A stretch of DNA of 64,000 nucleotides, from contig NZ_JAHXOZ010000002.1 in assembly GCF_023147585.1 (NCBI RefSeq), positions 72,415 to 136,414 of the forward strand. The letters run 5' to 3'. A program made the translations under genes and the position numbers. Below are positions 10,991-21,190 of this stretch, in pieces (positions within the stretch are counted from its first letter, which is position 1; each line of letters opens with the position of its first letter). Under the pieces are notes generated by a model. It was not told the DNA's origin. It did no database searches and was given only the letters and a program-made list of their open reading frames with translations. The stretch comes from Micrococcus sp. EYE_212. GTDB lineage: Bacteria; Actinomycetota; Actinomycetes; Actinomycetales; Micrococcaceae.

Positions 10991-12301
10991 GTGACGAGAC
11001 AGCAGCGGGCTCGGCTCTCACGGGGGGCGACGATGGCCTCCGTGATGACCGCCGGAGCGCTCATACTGGCCGGATGCGCCCCGGCCGAGGAGGGGGCGCC
11101 CACCCTCACCTGGTACACCAACCCGGACGACGGCGGGCAGGCGGCCATCGCGAAGCAGTGCACGGACGCGGCCGGCGGCGAGTACGCCGTCGAGACGTCC
11201 ATGCTGCCCACGGACGCGGCCTCCCAGCGGGAGCAGCTGACGCGCCGGCTCGCGGCGGGCGACACCTCGATGGACATCATGTCCCTCGACCCGCCCTTCG
11301 TCCCCGAGCTCGCGGAGCCCGGCTTCCTGGCCCCCGTGCCGGAGGATCTGCAGCAGCAGGCGAGGGCGCACGCCCTCGAGGGTGCGCTGGCCGGCGCCAC
11401 ATGGAAGGACGAGATCGTCACGGTCCCGTTCTGGGCCAACACGCAGCTGCTGTGGTACCGCAAGTCGGTGGCCGAGGAGGCTGGGCTGGACATGTCCCAG
11501 CCCGTCACGTGGGACCAGCTCATCGAGGTGGCCCGCGAGCAGGACAAGGAGCTGGGCGTCCAGGGCGCCCGCGGGGAGTCCATGACCGTGTGGCTCAACG
11601 CCCTCGTGGAGGGCGGTGGCGAGCACATCCTCGCCAACCCCGACGCGCCCGCGGACGAGGTGCAGACGAACTTCGGGTCCGAGGCCGGCCGCAAGGCCGC
11701 CGAGATCATCTCCACGATCGGCAAGGAGGGGCTCGGCAGCGCCGGCCTCCCCACGCAGGACGAGAACGCCTCGATGCTGCTCTTCCAGGGCGACTCCGGG
11801 TCCTTCATGGTGAACTGGCCGTTCGTGTGGCCGGCCACCCTCGCCTCCGTCAAGGAGGGCTCCCTGCCGGAGGACCTCCCCGAGGACATCGGCTGGGCCC
11901 TCTACCCCCAGACGACGCAGGGGAAGGACTCCGCCCCGCCCGTGGGCGGCATCAACCTGGGCGTGGGCGCGAAGTCCGAGCACGCGGACCTCGCGTGGAA
12001 GGCGGTCCAGTGCATCACCACCGCCGAGCACCAGGCCCAGTACTTCCGGGACAACGGCAACCCGCCGGCCGACCCCGTCGCCTACGAGGACCCCGAGGTC
12101 ATCGAGAAGTACCCCATGGCGCCCGCGATCCGGGAGTCCCTGGAACAGGGCGCACCGCGCCCGCAGACGCCGTACTACAACGAGGTGTCCACCGCGATCC
12201 AGCAGCGCTACGCGCCGCCGTCGAACGTGGACCCGGCCGTCACCCCGGCCGAGACCGACGCCTTCATCCAGGAAGTCCTCCGAGGGGAGCGCCTGCTGTG
12301 A
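10991..12301 (+). CDS. ABC sugar-binding lipoprotein (LpqY-like)
   Basis: This is the extracytoplasmic substrate-binding subunit of a carbohydrate importer. The 436-residue protein starts with a basic region and a lipoprotein signal ending LILAGC, so it should be lipid-anchored at that cysteine. The mature part has the bacterial solute-binding protein type 1 fold (LTWYTNPDDGGQ, PFWANTQLLWYRKSV, GDSGSFMVNWPFVWP). GTG 10991 follows an ACGAGG ribosome-binding site; ATG 11033 would shorten the signal. The order lipoprotein-permease-permease-ATPase is that of the trehalose importer LpqY-SugABC of mycobacteria, so trehalose or another alpha-glucoside is a reasonable but unproven substrate. Confidence 0.9.
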   Translation: MTRQQRARLSRGATMASVMTAGALILAGCAPAEEGAPTLTWYTNPDDGGQAAIAKQCTDAAGGEYAVETSMLPTDAASQREQLTRRLAAGDTSMDIMSLDPPFVPELAEPGFLAPVPEDLQQQARAHALEGALAGATWKDEIVTVPFWANTQLLWYRKSVAEEAGLDMSQPVTWDQLIEVAREQDKELGVQGARGESMTVWLNALVEGGGEHILANPDAPADEVQTNFGSEAGRKAAEIISTIGKEGLGSAGLPTQDENASMLLFQGDSGSFMVNWPFVWPATLASVKEGSLPEDLPEDIGWALYPQTTQGKDSAPPVGGINLGVGAKSEHADLAWKAVQCITTAEHQAQYFRDNGNPPADPVAYEDPEVIEKYPMAPAIRESLEQGAPRPQTPYYNEVSTAIQQRYAPPSNVDPAVTPAETDAFIQEVLRGERLL

Positions 12302-13257
12302 GCACCGCTGTCACGTCCATCACCGCACCGGAGCAGTCGCGCCGGCCGCGCCGTCGGAAGTCCGCTCGCGCGACGTCCGAGGCCCGCCTCGGCTGGATGC
12401 TCGCCGGCCCGGCGTTCTTCGTCATGCTGTTCGTGGTGCTCTACCCGATCCTGCAGGCGCTCTACGACTCGCTGTTCACCTACCGCTTGACGGCGCCGGG
12501 GGAGCGGGAGTTCGTGGGGCTCGGCAACTACGGCGTGATCCTCTCCGACCCGGTCTTCTGGCGGGATCTCGGGATCACTCTGCTGATCACCCTGGTCACC
12601 GTGGTGGTGGAGCTGATCCTCGGCTTCCTGCTGGCCCTGGCCATGCACCACGCCATCACGAGCACCCGCGGGCTGATCCGCACCATGATCCTGGTGCCCT
12701 ACGGCATCATCACCGTGGTGTCCGCCTTCGCGTGGTTCTACATGTTCTCCATCGACTCCGGCTTCATCAACCACTGGTTCGACTGGGTGCCGGGGATCAG
12801 CACGGACCTGAACTGGTTCGCCCAGGGCTCCACGGCGCTGTCCGTGATCATGCTCTCGGAGATCTGGAAGACCACGCCGTTCATCTCCCTGCTCCTGCTG
12901 GCCGGCCTGGCCCAGGTGCCGGGCGACCTCACCGAGGCAGCCGCCGTGGACGGCGCCTCGTGGTGGCAGCGCATGCGCCTCGTGATCCTGCCGACGATGA
13001 AGGCGTCCATCATGGTGGCCGTGCTGTTCCGCGCGATGGACGCGTTCCGCATCTTCGACTCCATCTACATCATGACCAACGGCGCCTACGGCACCGAGGT
13101 CCTCTCGCTGCTGGCCTACCGCACCTCCATCGGACGGCTCGAGATCGGCATGGGCTCCGCGATCTCCGTGCTCCTGTTCCTGTGCGTGGCGCTGATGGCG
13201 TTCATCGCGATGAAGGTCTTCAAGGTGGACCTGGCCGACCGAGGAGGTTCCAAGTGA
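12298..13257 (+). CDS. Sugar ABC transporter permease, MalF/SugA type
   Basis: This 319-residue inner-membrane protein has about six transmembrane helices, the first at GWMLAGPAFFVMLFVVLYP. The binding-protein-dependent permease (EAA) loop reads EAAAVDGASWWQRMRLVILP, which contacts the ATPase. The GTG start overlaps the lipoprotein stop by 4 nt (GTGA), indicating translational coupling. A basic N-terminal tail of about 35 residues precedes the first helix. It should pair with the next gene to form the transmembrane channel. Substrate specificity rests with the binding protein and cannot be read from this sequence. Confidence 0.92.
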   Translation: MSTAVTSITAPEQSRRPRRRKSARATSEARLGWMLAGPAFFVMLFVVLYPILQALYDSLFTYRLTAPGEREFVGLGNYGVILSDPVFWRDLGITLLITLVTVVVELILGFLLALAMHHAITSTRGLIRTMILVPYGIITVVSAFAWFYMFSIDSGFINHWFDWVPGISTDLNWFAQGSTALSVIMLSEIWKTTPFISLLLLAGLAQVPGDLTEAAAVDGASWWQRMRLVILPTMKASIMVAVLFRAMDAFRIFDSIYIMTNGAYGTEVLSLLAYRTSIGRLEIGMGSAISVLLFLCVALMAFIAMKVFKVDLADRGGSK

Positions 13258-14183
13258 GCAGCGCCGTCCCCGTCCCCTCGGTCGAACCCGCCGACCACCC
13301 CGAGCTGACCGCGGCTCCCGTCGACCGCCACACTCCCGCCCGCCGTCCAGGCGCCGCCCGCCAGAGCCTGCTGTGGTGGCTCCTCGCCGTGGTGATCGGC
13401 GTGTGGTGCCTCTTCCCGCTGTTCTCCATCTTCGCCACGAGCTTCAAGACGCCCGCGGACCTGGCGAACGGGAAGCTGCTGCCCACGCAGTGGTCCACGG
13501 TCAACTACGAGGAGATCTTCGTGGGCGGCTCCCGCGAGCTGTTCCTCACGGCGCTGCGCAACTCGATCGGCATCACGGTGATCGCCACCCTGATCGCCGT
13601 CGTCCTGGCCACGCTGTGCGCCTACGCGATCGCCCGCCTGGACTTCCCGGGCAAGAAGCTCGTGCTCACCGTGTCACTCATGGTGTCCATGTTCCCCGTG
13701 ATCTCGCTCGTCACGCCCCTGTTCAACATGTGGCGCACGCTCGGGCTCTACGACACCTGGCTCGGCCTGATCATCCCCTACCTGTCCCTGACGCTGCCGA
13801 TCTCCATCTGGACCCTGACCGCGTTCTTCCGGCAGATCCCGTGGGAGCTGGACCAGGCCGCTCAGGTGGACGGGGCCACGCCGCTCGAGGCCTTCCGCAA
13901 GGTGATCGTGCCGCTGGCCGCCCCCGGTGTCTTCACGACGGCGATCATCGCCTTCTTCATCGCGTGGAACGACTTCGTGTTCGGCATCTCGCTGACCTCC
14001 ACCGAGGACGCCCGCACGGTCCCCGCCGCGCTGGCCTTCTTCACCGGCGCCTCGCAGTTCGAGTCGCCCACGGGCGCGATCTCCGCGGCCGCCATCATCG
14101 TGACCATCCCGATCGTGATCCTGGTGCTGCTCTTCCAGCGCCAGATCGTCGCCGGTCTGACCAACGGCGCGGTCAAGGGCTGA
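13254..14183 (+). CDS. Sugar ABC transporter permease, MalG/SugB type
   Basis: This 309-residue membrane protein is the second permease of the importer. It has a Pro-rich cytoplasmic N-terminus of about 40 residues, then a first helix around [19 protein letters not shown] and about five more. The EAA loop reads [23 protein letters not shown] 13254 overlaps the preceding stop by 4 nt and follows a strong AGGAGGTT ribosome-binding site that lies inside the upstream gene. Together with the preceding gene and the ATPase it forms a MalFGK2-type complex. Confidence 0.92.
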   Translation: MSSAVPVPSVEPADHPELTAAPVDRHTPARRPGAARQSLLWWLLAVVIGVWCLFPLFSIFATSFKTPADLANGKLLPTQWSTVNYEEIFVGGSRELFLTALRNSIGITVIATLIAVVLATLCAYAIARLDFPGKKLVLTVSLMVSMFPVISLVTPLFNMWRTLGLYDTWLGLIIPYLSLTLPISIWTLTAFFRQIPWELDQAAQVDGATPLEAFRKVIVPLAAPGVFTTAIIAFFIAWNDFVFGISLTSTEDARTVPAALAFFTGASQFESPTGAISAAAIIVTIPIVILVLLFQRQIVAGLTNGAVKG

Positions 14184-14220
14184 GGCCCGCGAACGAGACC
14201 TTCCCGAAAGGACCCACCCC

Positions 14221-15495
14221 ATGGCCTCCATCACCCTGAACCACATCGACAAGACCTACGACGACGGCTACCACGCCATCTCGGACGTGAACCTCGACAT
14301 CGAGGACGGCGAGTTCGTCATCCTCGTGGGCCCCTCCGGCTCCGGCAAGTCCACGCTCCTGCGCATGATCGTGGGCCTCGAGGACATCACCGACGGCGAG
14401 CTGCTGATCGGCGGGCGCCGCGTGAACGAGGCGGCCCCCAAGGACCGCAACCTCGCGATGGTGTTCCAGAACTACGCGCTCTACCCCCACCTGACGGTGT
14501 ACGAGAACATCGCGTTCCCGCTGCGCCTCGTCCGCGACGGCAAGCCCTCCGACGAGGAGATCGACCGCAAGGTGCGCGACGCCGCCCGCGTCCTCGAGCT
14601 GACGGACCACCTGGAGCGCAAGCCGGGCAACCTCTCCGGCGGCCAGCGCCAGCGCGTGGCCATGGGCCGCGCGATCGTCCGCGAGGCGGACGCGTTCCTC
14701 TTCGACGAGCCGCTCTCCAACCTGGACGCCAAGCTCCGCGGCCAGATGCGCGCGGAGATCTCCCAGCTGCAGCGCCGCCTGGCCACCACCTCCGTGTACG
14801 TGACCCATGACCAGACCGAGGCCATGACGCTCGGCGACCGCGTGGCCGTCCTCAAGAAGGGCGTGCTCCAGCAGGTCGCCAGCCCGCGCGAGCTCTACGA
14901 GCAGCCGCTGAACCTGTTCGTGGCCGGCTTCATCGGCTCGCCGTCCATGAACTTCCTGCCCGCCTCGCTGCGCTCCGAGGGCGGACGGCACGTGCTGTCC
15001 TCCCCGATCGGCGACATCCCGATCCCCGAGGCGAAGGCGCGCGCCGCCGCCGGCCGGGACCTCGTCCTCGTCGGCCTGCGCCCTGAGTTCTTCGAGGACG
15101 CCTCCCTCGTGGACGAGGACAAGAAGGCGGCGGGCTCCGTGTTCCGGGCCTCCCTCACCCACCTCGAGTGGCTGGGCCACGAGCAGTACGGCTACATCGA
15201 GTTCCAGCCGGACCCCGAGGTCGCGGGCGTGCTCGCAGACCTCGCCAAGGACCTGGACGCGGACGAGATGCGCCCCGTCGTCGTGACCACGCTCTCCGCG
15301 GAGTCCCTGGCCCGCCCCGGGACGCCCCTGGACCTGTGGGTGGACACCTCCCGCCTGCACCTGTTCGACCCCGAGTCCGGGGAGAACCTGACCCGGGATC
15401 CGGAGGCCGGTGCGGAGCTGACCCGCCGCGCCGCGGACGAGCGCCGCCGGCAGATCGAGCTCGCCACCCAGCGGGACGCCGCACCGCGAGCCTGA
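14221..15495 (+). CDS. ABC sugar importer ATP-binding protein, UgpC/SugC/MsiK type
   Basis: This 424-residue ATPase energises the importer. Walker A is GPSGSGKST (about residues 37-45). The Q-loop lies in [16 protein letters not shown], the signature is [14 protein letters not shown], Walker B is [15 protein letters not shown], and the H-loop is [13 protein letters not shown]. The region after about residue 240 is the TOBE/regulatory domain typical of MalK-like subunits; it is long and ends in a charged tail. Many actinobacteria have only one such ATPase serving several importers, so it may be shared. The ATG follows a GAAAGGA ribosome-binding site 37 nt downstream of the second permease. Confidence 0.93.
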   Translation: MASITLNHIDKTYDDGYHAISDVNLDIEDGEFVILVGPSGSGKSTLLRMIVGLEDITDGELLIGGRRVNEAAPKDRNLAMVFQNYALYPHLTVYENIAFPLRLVRDGKPSDEEIDRKVRDAARVLELTDHLERKPGNLSGGQRQRVAMGRAIVREADAFLFDEPLSNLDAKLRGQMRAEISQLQRRLATTSVYVTHDQTEAMTLGDRVAVLKKGVLQQVASPRELYEQPLNLFVAGFIGSPSMNFLPASLRSEGGRHVLSSPIGDIPIPEAKARAAAGRDLVLVGLRPEFFEDASLVDEDKKAAGSVFRASLTHLEWLGHEQYGYIEFQPDPEVAGVLADLAKDLDADEMRPVVVTTLSAESLARPGTPLDLWVDTSRLHLFDPESGENLTRDPEAGAELTRRAADERRRQIELATQRDAAPRA

Positions 15496-15511
15496 GGCGT
15501 CCCGGGGGAGG

Positions 15512-16069
15512 TCAGGACTGCGTGACGGTCTCCTCCCCGGGCATCTCCTCCGTCACGACCGCGGCGCGGTGGGCGGCGGCCAGTTCCAGGTACGTCGCGG
15601 CGTTGGCCTTCAGTCCCTCGCGCTCCTCGTCGGTGAGGGGGCGGCGCACCGTGGCGGGGACGCCGGCCACGAGGGAGCCCGGCGGCACCTGCGTGCCCTC
15701 CAGCACGACGGCGCCCGCCGCCACGAGGGTGCCCGCCCCAATCACGGCGCCGTTCATCACGGTGGCGGACATGCCGATGAGGCAGTCGTCGCCGACCGTG
15801 GCGCCGTGCACCACGGCGGCGTGGCCCACGGAGACGCCCGCACCGAGGGTGCAGGGGACGTGCTCGTCCGCGTGGAGGACGACGTTGTCCTGCAGGTTGG
15901 TGCGCTCGCCGACGCGGATGGGCGCAGAGTCGCCGCGAACGGAGACGCCGTAGAACGCGGAGCAGCGCTCGGCCATCTCCACGTCGCCGGTGATCGCGGC
16001 GGTGGGGGCGAGGAAGACGGTCTCGTGGATGCGGGGCGTGGCGCCCTGGACGGTGAGGATGTGTGCCAT
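15512..16069 (-). CDS. Gamma-class carbonic anhydrase-like hexapeptide-repeat protein
   Basis: The 185-residue protein is a left-handed beta-helix of the gamma-carbonic anhydrase/YrdA family. Hexapeptide repeats run from about residue 15 to 145 (for example VRGDSAPIRVGERTNLQDN, then AVVHGATVGDDCLIGMSAT). The likely zinc-binding histidines are in VVLHADEH and SVGHAAVVHG. A short C-terminal helix (LKANAATYLELAAAHR) completes the family pattern. Whether it is an active carbonic anhydrase or an acyl/ferripyochelin-like relative cannot be told here. It is convergent with the sugar ATPase gene (16-bp gap). ATG 16069 has TACGCT 6 nt upstream. Confidence 0.88.
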   Translation of the reverse strand: MAHILTVQGATPRIHETVFLAPTAAITGDVEMAERCSAFYGVSVRGDSAPIRVGERTNLQDNVVLHADEHVPCTLGAGVSVGHAAVVHGATVGDDCLIGMSATVMNGAVIGAGTLVAAGAVVLEGTQVPPGSLVAGVPATVRRPLTDEEREGLKANAATYLELAAAHRAAVVTEEMPGEETVTQS

Positions 16070-16075
16070 GCCACG

Positions 16076-16081
16076 AGCGTA
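16076..16081 (-). promoter_or_regulatory. -10 element of the gamma-carbonic anhydrase gene, leaderless type
   Basis: TACGCT on the minus strand ends 6 nt before ATG 16069. Confidence 0.6.
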
Positions 16082-16124
16082 CGCACGCGGGGCGGCCGCC
16101 GTCAGGGGCGCGTGACGAGCCGCC

Positions 16125-17033
16125 TCACGCGAACACCACCGTCCGCCTCCCGTCCACCAGCACGCGGTGCTCGGCGTGCCAGCGCACGGCCTGGACGAGC
16201 GTGGAGCCCTCCACGTCCCGGCCGCGCTCCACGAAGTCCTCCGCGGTCTGGGCGTGGGTCACGGGCTGGACGGACTGGGCGATGATCGGCCCCTCGTCGA
16301 GGTCGGCGGTGACGTAGTGGGCCGTGGCGCCGATGATCTTCACGCCGCGCTCGTGCGCCTGGTGGTAGGGCCGCGCCCCCTTGAACGAGGGCAGGAACGA
16401 GTGATGGATGTTGATGGCCATGCCCTCGAGGTCCCCGCACAGCTCGTCCGAGAGGATCTGCATGTAGCGGGCGAGGACCACGAGGTCGATGTCGTGCTCG
16501 CGGATCAGCTCGCGCAGGCGCGCCTCGGCGGCGGCCTTGGTGCCGCGGCTCGCCGGGTCCGTGGAGATCGGCACGTGCACGAAGGGCACGCCGTAGAAGG
16601 CGGCGAGGGGCTGCAGGTCGAGATGGTTCGAGACGACGACGGGCACCTCGATCGGCAGGCTGCCCGCGCGCTGCTGGAACAGCAGGTCGTTGAGCGTGTG
16701 CCCGTCCTTCGAGCACATCACGAGCGTGCGCATGCGGCGGCCCGCGTCCCACAGCTGGGCGCGCATCCCGAACTCGGCGCGAACCGGGGCCAGAGCGGCC
16801 TCGACGGCGGAGCGCGCCTCCGGCGTCGTGAACTGCACCCGCAGGAAGAAGTCGCCCGAGTCGGGGGAGCCGTACTGCTGCGACTCCGCGATGTCCGCGC
16901 CGGCGCCCAGCAGCGCCCCGGACACCGCGTGCACGATCCCCTTGCGGTCCGGGCACGCGACGGTGAGGACGAACGGGTTCTCCCCGGGCGGAGGCTCGAG
17001 CGGTGCGGCGGGGGAGGGCAGGGCGGGGTCCAT
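16125..17033 (-). CDS. purU: Formyltetrahydrofolate deformylase
   Basis: PurU hydrolyses 10-formyl-THF to THF and formate, balancing one-carbon pools and supplying formate for purine synthesis. The 302-residue protein has an N-terminal ACT domain (about 20-95, FVLTVACPDRKGIVHAVSG) that normally senses glycine or methionine. A formyltransferase-fold domain follows (about 105-290) with HHSFLPSF, KGARPYHQAHERG and GATAHYVTADLDEGPI. These are the conserved active-site segments of the family. Two nearby genes, glyA and folD, use the same cofactor. ATG 17033 is 6 nt downstream of TAGCAT, so a leaderless mRNA is predicted. Confidence 0.95.
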   Translation of the reverse strand: MDPALPSPAAPLEPPPGENPFVLTVACPDRKGIVHAVSGALLGAGADIAESQQYGSPDSGDFFLRVQFTTPEARSAVEAALAPVRAEFGMRAQLWDAGRRMRTLVMCSKDGHTLNDLLFQQRAGSLPIEVPVVVSNHLDLQPLAAFYGVPFVHVPISTDPASRGTKAAAEARLRELIREHDIDLVVLARYMQILSDELCGDLEGMAINIHHSFLPSFKGARPYHQAHERGVKIIGATAHYVTADLDEGPIIAQSVQPVTHAQTAEDFVERGRDVEGSTLVQAVRWHAEHRVLVDGRRTVVFA

Positions 17034-17039
17034 GCCCCG

Positions 17040-17045
17040 ATGCTA
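17040..17045 (-). promoter_or_regulatory. -10 element of purU, leaderless type
   Basis: TAGCAT on the minus strand ends 6 nt before the purU ATG. Confidence 0.6.
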
Positions 17046-17128
17046 GCCACGCGTCGGTGCCCGTCTGCTTCATGACGGGGCCGCGCATCGTGGCCCCGGG
17101 GCGGGGCAGTGTGACACCCTGAGAGCTG

Positions 17129-17162
17129 GTCCGCCACACCGCCTTGCCGGTGAGGGGCGGAC
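17129..17162 (+). other. Hairpin in the leader of the Ala/Pro-rich membrane protein gene
   Basis: GTCCGCC (17129-17135) pairs with GGCGGAC (17156-17162). An inner helix pairs 17137-17141 with 17148-17152. The structure ends about 47 nt before the ATG. I see no match to a known riboswitch. Confidence 0.5.
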
Positions 17163-17209
17163 GGTGGCGCCGGGCTGGCCGGCCGCCCCGAGCTACCGAG
17201 GAGTCCCTC

Positions 17210-18775
17210 ATGACGAATGCCCAGCTGTACTGGATCATCGGGGCGATCATCGTCCTGATCGCCATCGCCCTCCTGATCACCCTGATGTCCCGCCGCGGTC
17301 GCGGTGACGACGTCGTGGAGACCCGCCATGAGGAGCCGGTCCGCCCTGCCGCCGCGCGCCCCGAGGCCACCGCGACGACGGTGCGCCCCGCCGGGGACGA
17401 GCAGTCCCGCACCCGCCTCTCCTCGCTGGACGCGACGGCCGCTCCGGCAGACGACAGGGCGACCGCCTCGAAGGCCGACGGCGCCGGCGCGTCTGCCCTC
17501 CGCGCCTTCGACGCGACCGCGATCGACGAGAAGGGCGCTGGGACGTCCGCCCCCGCGCCGTCAGCGTCCCTGAAGCCCGCGCCGTCCTTCGGCTCCACCG
17601 CCTCGCCGGCCCCGGTCGAGGCCGCCGAGACCGCCCCCGCCCCGCAGGCCGTCGATCCGCTCGCGGCCGCCGTCGAGGCGCTGCCGGACCAGACTCCCGC
17701 CGAGATCGCCGCCGAGGCCCTCGAGGACGCGGCGCCCGCCGCCGAGACCTCCGCGGTGACGAAGCCCGCGGCCGCCGCCCCGGCCACCGTCGCGCTGCCC
17801 GTGACCGAGCGCACCGACTCCGCGTCCTCGACGTCCGAGGGCACCCTCGGCCTCGGCGCGGCGGGCGTGGCCGGCGGCACCGGCGTCGTGGTGGACGAGA
17901 ACCAGGGCGGCGTGGACCTGCCCGAGCCGGCAAAGCCCGCCGAGCCCGTTGTGAAGGCCGAGCCGGCGCAGCCCGCCGTCGCGGTGAAGCCCGCCCCGGC
18001 CGTGAAGTCTGCTGAGACCGCCGCTGCGGACGAGACCATCGCCCCCGCCGTCACGGCCGAGCACGACGCCGAGGACGCCCCGGCCGAGGCGATGGTCCCG
18101 CCGGTCCTGGCGCCGGCTGTCGACCCCGCGCCGACGTCCTCCAGCCAGACGCCCGTCACCCCCGTGGCCGGGCAGGTCCTGCGGGACGAGAAGCAGGGCT
18201 CGGCCGCGGGGATCTCCGCCGCCGGTGCCGCCGCGGCCTCCGTGAGCGTCGGCGTCGCCGGGGGGACCGGCGTGACCGTGGACGAACAGGTGGCACCGGC
18301 TGCCGCCGCGACGACCACGACCGCAGCCGCGACCACGCCCCGCGCGTCCGCCCAGGCCCCCGGCCTGATCGGCACCGCGGAGTCGCACCCCACCACGCCC
18401 ATCCCCGCGGCGGAGGCCCCGGCCGCTCCGCGCGGTCCCGTCGTGGACGGCACCCCCGGTGTCCCCGGCCGCGTGGCCTTCACCGCCCCGGACCGCCACG
18501 ACGAGGTCGTCGCCGTCTCCCCGGACGAGGCAGTGCACGAGTCCGGCATCCTCGGCAGGGCCGCCGAGACCTTCAAGGAGAAGGCGGCCCCGCTCGCCGA
18601 GAAGGCCGCCCCGCTGAAGGACAAGGCCGCCCCCCTCATCGAGAAGGCGGTCCACACCGCCGCCCCGATCGTGGAGAAGGCCGTGGACTCCGCCGTGCCG
18701 CTGGCCAAGAAGGCCGCCTCCACCCTCAAGGACAAGCTGGCCCAGGCGCAGCAGCGCCGCTGGGGCAAGCGCTGA
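17210..18775 (+). CDS. N-anchored Ala/Pro-rich protein with C-terminal amphipathic Lys-Ala repeats
   Basis: I do not recognise a family. The 521-residue protein begins with one transmembrane helix (about residues 4-26, [20 protein letters not shown]), followed by basic residues. A very long Ala/Pro/Glu-rich low-complexity region follows. It contains two imperfect copies of a VAGGTGVxVDE motif, near residues 218 and 349, each in an Ala/Gly-rich setting. The C-terminal 75 residues are a charged helix built from repeats of the form EKAAPLxxKAAPLxxK, reminiscent of LEA or apolipoprotein-like amphipathic helices. A membrane-tethered stress or envelope role is only a guess. ATG 17210 follows a CGAGGAG ribosome-binding site. 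Confidence 0.8.
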   Translation: MTNAQLYWIIGAIIVLIAIALLITLMSRRGRGDDVVETRHEEPVRPAAARPEATATTVRPAGDEQSRTRLSSLDATAAPADDRATASKADGAGASALRAFDATAIDEKGAGTSAPAPSASLKPAPSFGSTASPAPVEAAETAPAPQAVDPLAAAVEALPDQTPAEIAAEALEDAAPAAETSAVTKPAAAAPATVALPVTERTDSASSTSEGTLGLGAAGVAGGTGVVVDENQGGVDLPEPAKPAEPVVKAEPAQPAVAVKPAPAVKSAETAAADETIAPAVTAEHDAEDAPAEAMVPPVLAPAVDPAPTSSSQTPVTPVAGQVLRDEKQGSAAGISAAGAAAASVSVGVAGGTGVTVDEQVAPAAAATTTTAAATTPRASAQAPGLIGTAESHPTTPIPAAEAPAAPRGPVVDGTPGVPGRVAFTAPDRHDEVVAVSPDEAVHESGILGRAAETFKEKAAPLAEKAAPLKDKAAPLIEKAVHTAAPIVEKAVDSAVPLAKKAASTLKDKLAQAQQRRWGKR

Positions 18776-18808
18776 CCCCGGGGCCGGCGTGCCGGCCCAC
18801 CCCTGAGC

Positions 18809-18842
18809 CGACCCCCGCCACCGGTCACGGTGGCGGGGGTCG
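18809..18842 (+). terminator. Perfect 15-bp hairpin terminator
   Basis: Arms 18809-18823 and 18828-18842 pair perfectly around a 4-nt GTCA loop, 34 nt after the stop of the Ala/Pro-rich gene. No U-tract follows. Confidence 0.75.
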
Positions 18843-18937
18843 CCTCGTCGGGGCGCGTCCGGCCGAGGGCGTCCGGCGCCGCCGCGCCCCCGCACGCGTC
18901 CGGAGGAGGCGGAGCCGCGCAGTGTCCGCCGGATCAC

Positions 18938-18943
18938 TAGGAT
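18938..18943 (+). promoter_or_regulatory. -10 element upstream of glyA
   Basis: TAGGAT predicts a start near 18950. A hairpin (GGCACCGG at 18948-18955 with CCGGTGCC at 18962-18969) would then lie at the very 5' end of the roughly 47-nt leader. Confidence 0.45.
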
Positions 18944-18996
18944 GGGCGGCACCGGCCCGTTCCGGTGCCCGCTGCCCCCAGTCGAAGGGAAATCCC

Positions 18997-20277
<1,281 letters not shown>

Positions 20278-20284
20278 GCCGCCG

Positions 20285-21190
20285 ATGACCGCGAAGGTGC
20301 TGGACGGCAAGGCGACGGCGGCCGCCATCAGGCAGGAGCTGCGCGGGCGCGTGCAGGCCCTCGCCGAGCGAGGGATCACCCCGGGGCTCGGCACGCTGCT
20401 CGTGGGGGAGGACGCCGGCTCGCAGAAGTACGTGGCCGGCAAGCACCGCGACTGCGCCGAGGTGGGCATCGAGTCCATCCAGAAGGAGCTGCCGGCGGAC
20501 GCCACCGAGGAGCAGATCCTCGAGGTCGTGCGGGAGCTGAACGAGGACCCGGCCTGCACCGGGTACATCGTCCAGCTGCCCCTGCCGAAGCACGTGGACA
20601 CGCAGAAGGTCCTCGAGGCCATCGACCCGGACAAGGACGCCGACGGCCTGCACCCCATGAACCTCGGGCGCCTCGTGGCCTCCGTGGGCGGGGAGCTGGA
20701 CTCGCCGCTGCCGTGCACCCCCGCCGGGTGCGTCGAGCTGCTGAAGCACCACGGCGTGGAGCTCGCGGGCAAGCACGTCCTCGTGATCGGCCGCGGCGTG
20801 ACCATCGGCCGTCCCGCGGGACTGGTGCTCACGCGCCGCGAGGTCAACGCCACCGTGACGCTGGCCCACACGGGCACCACGAACCTGGACGAGCTGCTGG
20901 CGCAGGCCGACGTCGTGATCGCCGCCGCCGGCTCCGCGCACATGGTGAAGCCCGAGCAGGTGAAGGACGGCGTGATCGTCCTGGACGTGGGCGTCTCCCG
21001 CGTGACCGGCGAGGACGGGAGGAGCCGCGTGCTCGGCGACGTCGACCCGGCCGTGAAGGAGAAGGCGTCCTGGATGGCGCCGAACCCGGGCGGCGTCGGG
21101 CCGATGACCCGCGTCATGCTCCTGGCCAACGTGGTGGAAGCGGCCTCGCGTAGGATCCCTCCCTGTGAGCCACACCACTCCCTCCGCTGA
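20285..21190 (+). CDS. folD: Bifunctional methylene-THF dehydrogenase / methenyl-THF cyclohydrolase
   Basis: FolD converts 5,10-methylene-THF to 10-formyl-THF using NADP. It follows GlyA and feeds PurH and PurU. The 301-residue protein shows the substrate motif [18 protein letters not shown] (conserved Tyr and Lys), [19 protein letters not shown] and the dinucleotide-binding segment [23 protein letters not shown] near the C-terminus is the second family signature. The last 26 nt overlap the start of the ABC ATPase gene, and the final dozen residues ([13 protein letters not shown]) are not conserved family sequence, probably a consequence of that overlap. Confidence 0.96.
   Translation: MTAKVLDGKATAAAIRQELRGRVQALAERGITPGLGTLLVGEDAGSQKYVAGKHRDCAEVGIESIQKELPADATEEQILEVVRELNEDPACTGYIVQLPLPKHVDTQKVLEAIDPDKDADGLHPMNLGRLVASVGGELDSPLPCTPAGCVELLKHHGVELAGKHVLVIGRGVTIGRPAGLVLTRREVNATVTLAHTGTTNLDELLAQADVVIAAAGSAHMVKPEQVKDGVIVLDVGVSRVTGEDGRSRVLGDVDPAVKEKASWMAPNPGGVGPMTRVMLLANVVEAASRRIPPCEPHHSLR
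21151..21156 (+). promoter_or_regulatory. -10 element of the ABC exporter operon, inside folD
   Basis: TAGGAT lies within the folD coding sequence and ends 8 nt before the GTG at 21165. It predicts a leaderless transcript for the exporter separate from the folate operon. Confidence 0.55.

Noticed and set aside
18843-18996. Possible glycine or THF riboswitch upstream of glyA
   Set aside because: The leader is only about 47 nt and holds one simple hairpin; no aptamer-like conserved core is visible.
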